In this document: piece after piece, positions 1 to 12,700 of the stretch
Layout of the letters: each line of letters begins with the position of its first letter
How positions within the stretch are numbered: the stretch's first letter is position 1
Source: Chondrosia reniformis
Lineage: Eukaryota > Porifera > Demospongiae > Chondrillida > Chondrillidae
NCBI GenBank assembly: GCA_947172415.1
Contig: OX359196.1
Location: forward strand, 4,094,501-4,158,500
Direction of reading: 5' to 3'
DNA length: 64,000 nt
Notes under the pieces: generated by a model
Seen by the model: the letters and a program-made list of their open reading frames with translations, nothing else
Told to the model about the DNA's origin: nothing
The model's database searches: none
Program-made: the position numbers and the translations under genes

Positions 1-750
1 ATACGTATACAATCAAGTTAAATGTGGCAATTTTAGTCATAGTGACGACTGCATGCATGCATGCATACACTGTATTGTATGGGCACCTTAAAATGTACTG
101 TATTTGTTCAATTCAATAAAGGCCTGGTTGCAAGTTTGTTCTGGCCATTTTTGACCCAGTCTCAATTCTAGCCCATGCAGCTTCTATATAATTCTCTTTG
201 CATTTGTGCCCATCTTCCTAGTATATAGCTGCTTATATTAATCTTCTCTGCACACCTCAAACCTGCCAGTGTGTTATACTTTGAGAGATCCAGGCCTCTA
301 TTGAAGACCTGGTCTTTTAGATAATTATTTACAAACCTTATGCAGGCTGGGAGAGATTTTAATTACACATGTACATGCAGTTAGTGCTTGGCATTTGCTA
401 TATATACATTCTATATATATTGAAGTGCACGAATAAGTATTGTATATATATAATAATAATTTTACAGTGATCTGACCAATTGATAATTGTTATATATTAA
501 TATATATAACACATGGTTTTTAATATATATACATAAAGTTCCTATAGGTTTTCTATAGGCTAATATTTTATATACAGATTTTGTCCTCGAGCTGTTTCTA
601 AACAAACGGAGGCCTAAATGAAAATCCCTTATGATACTATGCCCATTCTGTTTCTAGGTCCTTTTTTGCAAGGAGCCATATGAATTGTAACTTGCACTGT
701 ATATATATACATGTATAATATTATGTTATATTGTGTATATGTTTATACAG
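1..750. other. AT-rich stretch upstream of a terminal exon, no gene recognised
   Basis: The stretch is rich in TATATA runs and holds no open frame I can defend. A polypyrimidine-poor acceptor ending in ACAG lies at 747-750, so at least the right part is probably the last intron of the plus-strand gene whose final exon begins at 751. Confidence 0.4.
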
Positions 751-960
751 AAAAATGCTGCAAATAACAAGAAAAGTGCACCCAAGAAAGGTTCATCTAT
801 TGAAATGGGCACCTTTGCGAAAGCTGATACTTTGGAAAAATCACTAAATTCCATTGAAGATCTTACAAAAGAAAGTACTGCTGATATTGTAGATAATTTT
901 GTTAATGAAGACATGTCCAACACTTTGGAAACACAAGAATGTGAGATTACATTTGATTAG
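751..960 (+). CDS. terminal exon of an unidentified plus-strand gene
   Basis: An acceptor (TTTATACAG) at 742-750 opens a 69-codon frame that ends with TAG at 958-960. The encoded tail is lysine-rich at first (KNAANNKKSAPKKG) and then acidic and Ser/Thr/Asn-rich, with no recognisable domain; it reads like a disordered C-terminus. The gene body lies to the left of the window. It converges tail-to-tail with UTP20, whose stop is about 740 bp away. Coding use without stops plus a matching acceptor make it a likely exon, but I cannot name the protein. Confidence 0.5.
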   Translation, partial: KNAANNKKSAPKKGSSIEMGTFAKADTLEKSLNSIEDLTKESTADIVDNFVNEDMSNTLETQECEITFD

Positions 961-1162
961 AAATAATCAAATTTCTCTATAATGATGCATTTATGGCTAC
1001 GCATGTTTGTATTTATTGATTTTTTACTGTAATGTTTTGTTCTGAAAATGTACATGTATAGCCAGTATGTGGGAAAGTAAAGTATGCATGTTTATATATA
1101 TGTATGTGATTCATTGGTTATATACCACTGGAATATAAGTGAAAGGCTATATGTATTAGTTA

Positions 1163-1228
1163 TACCACGGCGCTGAGGTGTATATGGATTTTATACGTAC
1201 GAGTCATGAGGGCGCTAGCGCCGTGGTA
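1163..1228. repeat. short terminal-inverted-repeat element
   Basis: TACCACGGCGCT at 1163-1174 is repeated inverted as AGCGCCGTGGTA at 1217-1228. The 66 bp unit is GC-rich compared with its surroundings and looks like a small foldback or internally deleted MITE. No transposase is present. Confidence 0.5.
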
Positions 1229-1281
1229 TGAGTGATATATACTCCATTGCTTCTTATCTTTATTTTGGCGGGACTTTTAGG

Positions 1282-1398
1282 ATGGCTCATCTAGCGTCTG
1301 GTTGTTTTTGCTTAAATGCTGATGACTTCATAGAATGCTCTTGCCCTGACTACTCCAACTGTCCTAAATGTAAGGAGAATTGTCCACCCCCCAAGTAG
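1282..1398 (+). CDS. short cysteine-rich reading frame, doubtful
   Basis: A 38-codon frame begins at an ATG and ends with TAG at 1396-1398. The peptide has seven cysteines in 38 residues, including SCPDYSNCPKCKENC near the end. There is no signal peptide and no known family. It lies between two inverted-repeat structures in the gap between two convergent genes, so it may be part of a non-autonomous transposon, an unrelated small peptide gene, or chance. Confidence 0.2.
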   Translation: MAHLASGCFCLNADDFIECSCPDYSNCPKCKENCPPPK

Positions 1399-1428
1399 AA
1401 ACGTCTTAGTTTACCATATTTGGGCAGG

Positions 1429-1486
1429 GATATAACAGGATTTAAGAAGTTGATGCAGTATATAGCTTCTTAAATCCTGTTATATC
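1429..1486. repeat. perfect 21-bp hairpin in the UTP20 3' flank
   Basis: Positions 1429-1449 (starting GATATAACAGG) and 1466-1486 are perfect inverted copies separated by a 16-base loop. The hairpin lies about 220 bp downstream of the UTP20 stop, so it could fold in the 3' UTR or downstream transcript, or be a tiny foldback element. Confidence 0.7.
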
Positions 1487-1702
1487 AAGGTTACGAAATT
1501 TAAACACAGGTGGTTGCCCCGGCAACGGAGTATAATATATACATACGTATAACGTGTTTAACTTGATTGTATGTTATTCAAGCTTATCCCAACACTAAGA
1601 TAGATAGGGTGCAATTGATTTGGAAATAATCATGTACACTTCAGTCGTGTCATGCTCTGTCTTTAAAATATTTAAAATTCATTCAGCTGCAAAAGGGAAT
1701 TG

Positions 1703-4700
1703 TCATAATCTTGCCTTATGTAACTGTTTACGAATAAACCTTCTCTTCACATGTCTTTTTTGAAGATTCTTTTTAATCTTTCTTCTTGCATTAACTTCAG
1801 GATTAGTCACTGCCTTTATATTGCATGCAAAAGAGGTAACATTATTGCATTACCAATGAGACAAACCAGTTATTAGTGTACTTACATTTAAAGCTTTCTT
1901 TCGTTTCCTACTATCTCTTATCACTGTCACATTTTTAAGGACAGTTGCATAACTAGAAGCAAAGTTGTCACGCCCAACAATTTTTTTCATCATTTCTGAA
2001 ACTTCCCCAGCAAAATCATAAAGGTTGTCGCCTATGATGTCACACACACATACAATTTAATAATAAGTAGTATACACTGATATACGTATATACAAATGTA
2101 TGATACACATTGAGAAACTATTCACAGCCTATGCTTAAAAATATACTTCTAAAGAACTACAGTGAAACTCAATTAGTACAGTGCTTGGGACACTGTGGGA
2201 TACTTGCTTACACTGTACATGTGAAAGTGGCCAGATCCATGAGCATGTATATTTATACAGTACTTTTTGGGTTGGTTGTCCAGACTGGATGTTGCAATCA
2301 GTAACTCACAACTACTATTTGAACAAACTTTCCCACTAGAATGACACACCATGCATGCGGCGATAACCTTTTACGATTAATGTCCTGTCTGGACAACCGA
2401 CCCAAAAAGTACCGTACTCCTGTATCACATGTTATAGACCTGAAGTCTTATTGTTTAAGCACAAGCAATATCTGCACAATATTACGTACCTCCCAGATGC
2501 CTTTGATCACTCAAAACACTACAGACTGGTGTTAACAGTTTGGCTATGTAATTAGGCAGTCTCTCTGAACCAAGTTCCACTGCTACAGCACCAATCCATT
2601 TTAAAACACATGTTCTCTGTAAAACAATAAACAATGCTTCACTGATAAAATTGTCTACCAATTGTTATGGCTGCTTCTTTTTAGTTTCATATGAAAATTT
2701 AAAAGTCATATGTATATGTATACAGACACTGAAAGAAAAGTCTTAGAAAACAGTACTCACAACTATACCAATGTGCTAGAAGGCCTTTTCGGAGTATACC
2801 ACTCCTCATCAGTAGCACTGGGTAGTATTCTGGAGTTGCTAAGTTACCAAATACCCAGACTTTCGAAAGGGATTGGTCATCAAACAACAGCCTAGCAACT
2901 CTACTACAACTACAATTTCTACATCTCTACGACTAATAATTACCGTATATACAGACACATTGTTATTTCATACAGTGCACCCCCCATTTAGGAAATCTGG
3001 ATCCACGTGTTGTGAAAAACCTAATAGTCCACAACGGTCCAGGCTCTACCTAACAAGTAATTTAAATAAAAAAACTGTGAGGTTGCCATGCCCTGTACTT
3101 GAGTTACTTGGCTGCTTTGTTGGGCTTATATATGTAGTCATAATCTGGACCCTTAAGTGTCCTCAAGATTACAAACAATAGATAGGTTTAGTTAACTTAG
3201 GCTTCCAGACTGCCGTCCTTTCCAAATACATATGAGTAAAGTGTGCCTTGGTGAAATTAACACACATGGACGCATGCACCCACCCACACACACATTGTCT
3301 GAAGGTATATATGTCTTACACATCAGGTTTTCACAAGCAATAAATTACAAAGACTGTCTGTGCACCTTAATTGACTGCTTTGGAAAGTGTCCAGCCTCAT
3401 ATCTTGCCAACTGACTCATTTTCTTAATTAACGTCTCCACAGGATGCGAAGTTACAGTAATGTGACCCTTTGACATCTGATTGGTGGAATCTTGATACAC
3501 CAACAAAACTCTGGTCACATATATTAAATTCTTGACAACCTACAAAGCAACACATTATATTACACTTTATAATGGATAATGGTTGTACCAATAAATCCAC
3601 TCTATATACTGTATAGCGGGAAAATTTTGCGAGGTTTAATGTTCGCGATTTTCGCGATTTGACCTAATTAGCAATAGGGGTATAGGAATCGCAAAATGTT
3701 CGATTTTGCACGGAATTGCAAAATTTTCCTGCTATAGGACATTTATTATTTAAAATCAATACACACTAATAGGAAACTGATTGGCTTCCTGTTCAGTAAC
3801 CTTATACAACACAAGAAAATGTTACCTGATCTCCAAGGTCTGTCTCAAGGCTTTTCACTTGAAGCACTTTAGTGAAAGCATCAGTCAAGTCATTTATCTG
3901 CATGTTACATATATGTATGAAAAATAGTGAATTATGCAAGATATCCAGATTCTTATTCATAGAATTGACCTTCTGTTGTGTATTATCAAGAAGGTATTCT
4001 AGTGGTCGGTGGTCCTTGCATGAAAGCTCTTCATTTTGATTGGTGTCTTGCTGAATAGCATTGGCAACATCTTCTGGTTTGTATGCTGTAAAGAGCAAAC
4101 CAAACAGTCTGGTAGATGAGAGACGGACCCAAGCATGAGGGTGAAGCAACAGCTCTTGACTGGCTCCTGAAATAGAAAGGATTGTGATCAGCTTATATGT
4201 GCTTATATGGCAAAGTTGAATTACAGAGCAGTATCTCTAGCTATGTATATATTATTATGTAAGTAAGTAGTGGAAAAAAATTATTAAATACAGTTTGCTG
4301 TAGATGTCACATACGTACGTACATTACAAAATGCATGCTTACTGAAGATATCATTTAAAACTCCAATGTGTTCTTTGCTTCTAATAGAATCGCATGCAGA
4401 GAGAGTTTTACCCAAACAGGTAAGGCTTGTAAAAAGTAAATGGTCATAGGTAGATACATTATTATTAGAAGCAATCCTTTGCTCTTCAGGTAAAGTGTCA
4501 TTCTTGTCATCCTTAGTGGATGGAGATTCTGAGTCCATTGACTTGTTATCTTCCTCAGCAAGTTCCTTGTTATCTTCCTCAGCAAGTTCCTTGTTATCTT
4601 CCTCAGCAAGTTCCTTGTTATCTTCCTCAGCAAGTTCCTTGTTATCTTCCTCAGCAAGTTCCTTGTTATCTTCCTCAGCAAGTTCCTTGTTATCTTCCTC

Positions 4701-7700
4701 AGCAAGTTCCTTGCTATCTTCCTCCACTTCATTTAACGTTTTTTTCTGTTTAAGCTCCTCATGATCAGTAGCATCTGTTTGTAAAGTGATGCACTTTAGC
4801 AGCTGAGGAAGCAGTCCTTCAAGTCTAGTTCTAAATTCTAAACCCTCAACTTCAGCCAAAATTCCAAATGCTTGAATAGCAAGTTGACATTGGAGAACCT
4901 GGTAAGAAAGTGGGGTGCCTCTTATATATTATCAACTATACATACAATATGTTGAAAGTCTGTAATCTGCTTTTTGCATGGTCTACAAACCTTATTTTCC
5001 TTCAACCAAGTAAGTAGAAAAGAGGAAAGTTCAGTACGCTTTGCTACTCTTATCTGTATATTGTGTAATATATAACAATTATACGTACTACGTACGTACG
5101 TATGTAGCATATTAAACAATCAAAATAATCAGATCTTCATTAGTATTATTGAATTATCATTATTATTATTTGGCCATTGTAAATAAAGTGAGAAAAACTA
5201 ATCACGAAAACAAAAAACTGAATTAACATTATTATAATAGTAAAAAAATATAATAAGATTACCTTTTGGAAAAGAGTCTTGATATTGAGTGATGCCATTT
5301 CTCTGCAAAGTGGTGATGGATCATTCACAAGTTGGCAGCAAAGCGGAACAAAAAAGAAAGATGCTTGCTTTTGAAGTAAATGCTAATGGAAAAGTGAACA
5401 TAAATCAGTTACATAATTACAATCTGTCGCTTAATCATTTCAATTCCAAACTAACTGGAGGAAATTTGACAAAGATGCTGTTACAAAGTTCCAAAACAGA
5501 CTCTCTTCCACTTTGAACTTCATAACTAAATTAGTGGGAAAATGTTTCTTCAAACAATATTAAGTAAATCATCACAGCTACTCGTTCAATATTTTTGTTG
5601 TGTTCAGATTCTGAGTGTCTTGTTCTGATATTATAAGCCCTTACTAATTGTTACATGTATATGTACATTCTATAAAGGATTGATATTGAAGTTCATGCAT
5701 AATTGTTCTTAGCAAAGTATGTACACCCTCCTAGATTATGGGACTAGAGGTAGATTGCAAAGAACTGTTAAATGGAGAATATGTGTTTATCTTTGGCTAC
5801 TCTCGGTACATTGTAAATTCTAGTTGAGCTCCTCTACTCTCAACTCTACTATGGAAAGTGCCTGTTTCTCATGGGTGTATCCCCTTTTAAATGATATGTA
5901 CTGATTAAACAGTTGTGGTTTGAATATAAATACAATTATTCATGTGCAGAACTGGCCTATACATGTATATATGTAGTTTATATGTGTATTTGAGCAGAGC
6001 TAAAAGAAGTACTATATGCAAAATTTGAAAAATAAGACTAACCTGAGATTGGAGACCACCAATGAAAGGTATTTATGTATCTTATTACCAAGTGGATAAT
6101 CAAGTAAAAACTGTATGAAAACCTACAAAGTTCAAAAATACTTATGTACATAAATATTGGTGTACTGCCACATTTACATATTATGGAATTTCCAAAAGCC
6201 AAATAATTTGACCACTGAAGGTTTATAGCAACTTAGTTCTGTGCATTTGCCAGGCATTCCTTGACTACTAGAGCCTCACCTGTCTACACTGGGCCCTAAT
6301 TGTATCTGACTCTGATTTGATAGCCAATTGTCCAATGCTTGTCATTACTTCAAGCATTTCATCTGCAACAAACTTCTTTGATAAGATAGCCTTTACAAGA
6401 TAAATCATTATACATACAATGCTGAAGTTTTACATATGATTAACACCCAAAAAATGACTAATTTACTGTTTAAATTGGTCTGGTAAAAATGAGGCATAAC
6501 AGTTCTGATTTTATTAATATGATTGGGAATTGTTGTGAGCTGACAGCAAGGAATGTTACATATACAGCTCTACACGCAGACCTACGTATATGTACAGTAC
6601 GTAGGCATCAATAATGAAGCATAATTTCATGGAGTACCTTGAGCAAAGGAAAAGCGGTTACTTGTCTCTGACTATCATGAATGTCTTCTTCAATAAAAGT
6701 GAGCAAGAGCTATCAAAATATAGTGAACATGTGATTGTTATAAATATCAATACAAAACTTGAGTAAAGTGTATAAGGTGAAAAATGTAACATCTTCAAGC
6801 AGACAAGATGGCTGTCAGATTTGAACAAAGAAATGAAAACAAGAGCATCCAAAGACTGATATTTATATAATATATCATTTCAACCCGTTTGAAATCCCAT
6901 TAAGCCTAATACTTAAGTACCCTTTTAGTTACGGAACCTTGCTATTCTGTAGTATTCCGGCCATTTTTCTTGGCGAGGTAAGGTACGTAATAAAGTGGTG
7001 ACAAAGGTTGATTACCACTCGCAAAAAACTCAAATCATTTCAGAACACTACAGATTGGATGCAATTGGATCAAGAACCACTTGTTGTACTATCCCCACTA
7101 ACTTCCAGGCTAAACTCAAACGATATAACAACAACAGAAACAGCCACCTTCTTTTCCGAGGTAGGTTTTTTCCTCCTTCATCTGAGGAAAGCAACTCCTG
7201 AGGATGCAATCAGTTGATGTCATGCAGGAGCACCACACTGTTAACAGGATTCGTGATGTGATTATTTGGACAAAAAGGCTGTCTCAATTGAAAAATCAAG
7301 CTCGAAGGAATTTTACACATCTGACCCCTTGAATTTTCTAAATGCAGTCTGTGCCCACAATCGAATGAAGCAAGCAGCAGGAGCAATGGAGCACCAGTGT
7401 AGCACAAGAAAAGAGAGGGGAAGGATTCAAGAAGAACCCATAGTGGTTTGCTCAGTCACCAGTTATCCCAAATAACAAGTCTCAGCAGGCAAACTTCACC
7501 AAGGAAGCTTTTTTCAAGATATCGCTTGAGGAAATGATAGGTCCAACCTTAGCCATATTTCCGACTGCGTTAAAGATTGTATGCCAAATGGCACCCCTAT
7601 AACTTTGACATTATTGAACAGTTGTATGGATATCAACAACACTGACATACAGTAAAACTTGCTGATATCAGCAGATCGAGGTGAGAGAGTTATGAAACTG

Positions 7701-9739
7701 GGGGTCTAAGTGCTGTTATCAGGATGGTTGGTGGAGAAACAAATGAAGGATTTATGGTGAGCATTCGCGGACTAGTTGTGAGATTGAGAATAGCTTACCT
7801 GCAATTGGTCATCAGTTATGTGGATTTCTGAGTTACTTCTTAACACTGCTGTCATTGCTTTAAATGCTGCATTAACCAGCTCCTGATTGTCACCTATTGC
7901 TGCCCCCTTTCTTGCATAGTTACCAAGAATTGTAAACAGACTTTCTTTTATTCCATTAGCATGTCTTGCAAGGGATGGAAGAGGAAATCTGAGAATCCCC
8001 TGGAGGCAGCGCAGACTTAGGGATAATACCTACGTACGTACGTACAAATAGGTACGTAGGTCATTTGATAAGTATTTCAAAAAGAAAGTAACACCTTGCT
8101 ATGGTACATTATGGAACAGTTGAATGTGATACTTCCAAGAAGTTATCTAATGTCAGATCTTTCATGATTATTGAGCTATGAATGGCATACATGGTCTTAG
8201 TAACTACAATTTTGAATGCTGATAAAAATACTTCTCTGAGGAAGGGGACACTATCTCTTCTTTAAAAGTATGCCTCTTAGATGATATATGTACGTATAAT
8301 ACTGTGTATTTAATTAGCTGCTTACCCGAACTTGCTTAGCTGTGATCATATTAGTGATTAATGGAACAAAAGGGTCTAGCATTTGAATATGTTCTGTGGA
8401 AGATGCAATAAACTTTTCCTTTTTAAAACCAGCAAACAGCAACTACATGACAACAGCAGATGAACAAGAGCATTATTAAAACATCCAGTAAAGAAAAAAA
8501 TATTCATTAATTTTACAAAGATATATTTGAGAAATTTCGGTGTAAGGGGAAATCAACAGTATATGACTGTCACAGACTATGCATGCAGTTAATGAGGTAA
8601 ATGGAATGTATGACTGCTCACCTGCAGTCCAAACTGAGTCAGTAGATGACCACTAACATTGTGTTGCACTGTAGGTTTAGGCCCTCCCCTCTGAGGCTCT
8701 GATGGTATCAGAAAATTGTGCTGTGTATTGGTAGGTAGCACATCTGAGGGTTTTACACTTGTAAGGGGAAACAGAGAATCAAATCAAATGTAACTTCATG
8801 GGAAACTCTCATGGTCGGATACATAAAATGCAACTCCACTCACAAGTTTCGGTTGACTGTCAACTGTGGTATGGCATCCATCAGTAGGTCATAAATAAAC
8901 ATAAGATAATGTTCCACTGTGAAACCCTGATTGTTTTGAATGCCATGTGATATTTTCCATAGAGAATCTTCCACCCTTTTGGCCACCTTGGCAGTAGGAT
9001 TTCCTTCTATCATCTAAATTATACACAGACACAAATTTGTACTGGGATTGGAGAGGATCAGTAATAATGATTTCTTTAGAAATGAATGTGTTTAAACAGA
9101 TGTCAGGTGACAGTTGGTAAAGAAATTGTTGTAATAAAAGTGAGCTGAATATTCATTCAATGAGATAAGCGTGAATTTATAGCAGGCAGTGTTAATTGAG
9201 AAATTTATTTCTGGGTCCATTTTTTCATGCACAGCACAACACAATTACTGTAGATCCGATTTGGAATGACTTTTTCAATTAACATTACCTACTAAACATT
9301 CATTTTATCTTGCTCAAAAGTCAGTTTAGCCTTGAATTGGTCATTTTTAAGGAATTTATTGTTGTTGATGTTTACTAATCGTTAAATTTTCAATTCATTA
9401 TGACTGCAACAAATATTCCTTGTAATTTCATTTACTGCATGGATCAGTGGGTAACTAGTCTGTCTGTCTCACCTCTTTCAAGGGTAAAATCAAATCTGGA
9501 AGAAGACTTGGGCTAAGTTTGGATGCAACAAGAGCATAAGAATCAAAGCTTTTGGTTGACTTTGCTTCAGGTAATTTGCTAATGGCTTCAGGTGTCTCTC
9601 TTTCCTCAGCAGGTACACCAAAGAGATCATTGGTAAGAATATCACTTATCTCTGCTAAGCAAACATCCAAACAACCAACACTGAAGTCACTTGAGAGTCC
9701 GTTTAGCAAAACAAACAAGCTGTGACTTAAAACGTGAAC
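1703..9739 (-). CDS. UTP20: UTP20 exons 41-57 (C-terminus)
   Basis: Exons: 9473-9739, 8844-9013, 8622-8757, 8326-8442, 7799-8029, 6638-6709, 6280-6390, 6043-6110, 5456-5525, 5263-5367, 4991-5053, 4343-4898, 3826-4166, 3366-3539, 2490-2616, 1886-2031, 1703-1813 (stop 1703-1705). Matches to human UTP20 include SLRCLQGILRFPLPSL (exon 45), EEDIHDSQRQVTAF (exon 46), REMASLNIKTLF (exon 50), HPHAWVRLSSTRLFGLLF (exon 53), RTCVLKWIGAVAVELG (exon 55) and the Lys/Arg-rich tail. Exon 52 contains a species-specific acidic repeat. The last exon is strongly basic (ARRKIKKNLQKRHVKRRF), fitting rRNA binding and nucleolar targeting. Confidence 0.93.
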
Positions 9740-12700
9740 CTAAAGATCGTAAAGATAAACACAGTGTAGCACAGCAACATGCTAGAGGTTGGAAACAATT
9801 TTACAAGTACAGTGATCTCTTCTATGATTTATAAAGAGTTTAGCAATAAAATGAAGGTGATTACTGGTTGCCATTCTATAAAGCTTGGGTCTCCCAACCA
9901 AGATAAGATGTCAGTCATTTGGTTGGTCAGATGTAATATCTCCCAGTGATTAATTATTTCTATCAAGAAGTAAGTTATTGTGACCTAAGCAATCTCTAAT
10001 TTAGTACTATACAGCATTAATTATGAAGCTTGGAAAAATTTCATATGAATAATCAAAGTGATAATCAAACCACAAATAATCATTTTCAAGCATCATGAGC
10101 TACAATAGCCACAGCAATGCTCAACTATGTCTCCCTCTACTTTGTAGTTAGTATAATAGGGAGACAGTATATGTAAATCACGATTGTTATCAAGACCTAA
10201 AACTTGATCCCAAATTATTAAATTTTAAAATACAATGACCTGGTCATCTACGGGATATAATTTTTCTGGCTGCATTAGACAGGAAACTAGATTATCAGGG
10301 TTATAAAAATAGTCTGAATATTGAGACTCAATGACTTTAAGCAAGACACCATCAAATTGAGGTGACCAGTCTTACAGGCTTTACTGTATACAGTATCAAA
10401 TAGCAGACAATACCACTTTCACCCTTTAGGTGTGAAACCTACCTGGTAGCCCTTAGTAAGAGCCTGCTTCATTTCTTTGACTATATAAGGAAAGTATTTC
10501 ACTCCTAAACTCTGTGTCATTTTTAACAGTGTATGTCTAGCAGCATCTCGAACATCTCTATCTCGATTCTTCAGGCAGTTGCAAATCTTCAGTAATACTC
10601 TGTAGTTATACCACCACATTAAATACAAGCAAGACTTATATAAGACCTGAACATGCAAGTCATGGATTGCTAAGTGAAATCTCATACCATAGGAGTATTT
10701 ATTTTCGCAATATCCTGGAGAAAGCCTTGTAGTAAAATTTTCATGGATTCTCTATTTTGCGATTTACACCACGCGCGAAAATATATATCGAGTATAGTCA
10801 AAGTGTGACCTATATGAGCTGAGAGGAGCGTTCTATAAAGAAAGGTACTGATACGATATGGCAGCGACTTACCTGTGCAATTCTAGCATTAGAAGCTATC
10901 ACGTATACCAGAGTGTGTGGAGTGCGGAAGAGGGGGAGAACCTCGTATGCAAGCGGGAGATGAATAACCTGTGCGACAATTACGCCGTCATTGTAGTAAA
11001 AAGCGAACAGACCATAGGACACTTGCCGTGGAAGATATCGCGCCTCTTCTCCCTCTTTCTTTGAAAAGGCGGTTCCATCATAGCGACTGTCACAGGAACA
11101 AGACGACGTTCGGTCGATCTTCCCCAAGGGATATTTATATTTATATTATACGAATATTTTGCATGTACAAATTTTTGCGAATTAGGGAACAAACCGGGAA
11201 AATAGCGAAAATTTGTCTTGCGAAAAAAATACTCCTATGGTATGTCACCCTGAAGAGGTTAGTATGAATAAAACATTGTCATTAAAACATAACCATCATA
11301 TGGCAGTAGTGGTATTCATTGTACAACCATAATAAAGTTACAATGAAGAGTATTTTATGACTGATAAATATTAGTTGAGCGTTTTACTGCAGCAGAGCGA
11401 AACTTGAACAATTATTGGAACGTTTCAGTCCGTAGACCTTCCTCAGCCAACGATTGATGAGAATAAAAAAATTACACTTGAGAGACAGCACTTAAAAACA
11501 CAAATTAGGTGGGAAAAAATGATGTAAGGCCAAGTAAAATATATTACTTGTTTATTGTCCCTCTCCGTTCCTCAGCATATACCACTGCCTGGACAGTTTA
11601 TATACCCTGACCATGAATGTACGTAATTAGGTTTTAAATACCTGTGACCAACATACGAGAACTGTACATAAAGACGTTACGTAGAACGTTGCATTTATTA
11701 AACGTTGCGTTGCATAACATGTGTGCATAGGTCTTATACCGTTACAACCGGTGTCACAGTAAATTCTATCCCCCTAAATTTTATCCCCCCGGATAAATTA
11801 TATCCTACTCTAGGATAGTATATCCTAGGATAATTTATCCTAATCACTTAGTATATAGGAATGTTAATTAATAATAATAAGCTTGTGATCACTCGCTGCA
11901 TCACCACCTCTCCTGTGTCATTCTTCACGGTTTTTCGAAATAGAACGCCGTTCCGTTTATCAAATTTCTCGGCCTACTGTCTCAATGCTGTCTTATCGTT
12001 AGCCGTGAGGATGGCTGAAAATCCTAAAATTGTATCCCCTTTTCAGCCCAAGGTTGCTTCTTATGTATATAAAGGATTTCATGATGATATGCTTAAATCG
12101 TAGAGTATATAGGATAAATTATCCTAGGGTAGGATAAAATTTCCTAGTTTCGTTTATCCGTCGGGATAGTTTATACTATCCGGGCGGATAAAATACACGG
12201 GGGATAAAATATCCTGTTACACCGGCTCCCATTTTGTGGACGTGAGAATGAACTATGCACTGATAATCCAGGCTATTATCCCTATGTACTTTGTGTGCCG
12301 GAAGGGAGAAAGTTCAAAAGCGTACATGTTCCTTCACACCTGGACCTAAGAAATAATCAATGTGGAATCCTTATACTAGGCATTTGTATATTTGTCATTT
12401 TCCATATGCACTGTTCACTGTCTGCATATTAATATAATAAATTTATTGGTAAATATTATGTACTCAATTTCTACCTGTACACACACCTGACTGTATCTGA
12501 CAATTGATTTTGTACTTGATTGAAATATTTGAATAAATGTATACCTATATATTTGAGTTTCACAAGATGTACATGGACCAATAAGACAAAGTAAAAAATA
12601 AAATTAAAAATGGACCTCCCTCCTCTATCTCATGATCACTGTTGGACGATAAACAAGTAATATATTTTACTTGGCCTAATATGATGGAGTATTTTGACAT

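Noticed and set aside
4495..4764. Two plus-strand frames of Ser/Leu-rich and CYLPQQVP repeats
   Set aside because: They are shadows of the 24-bp repeat coding on the minus strand in UTP20 exon 52.
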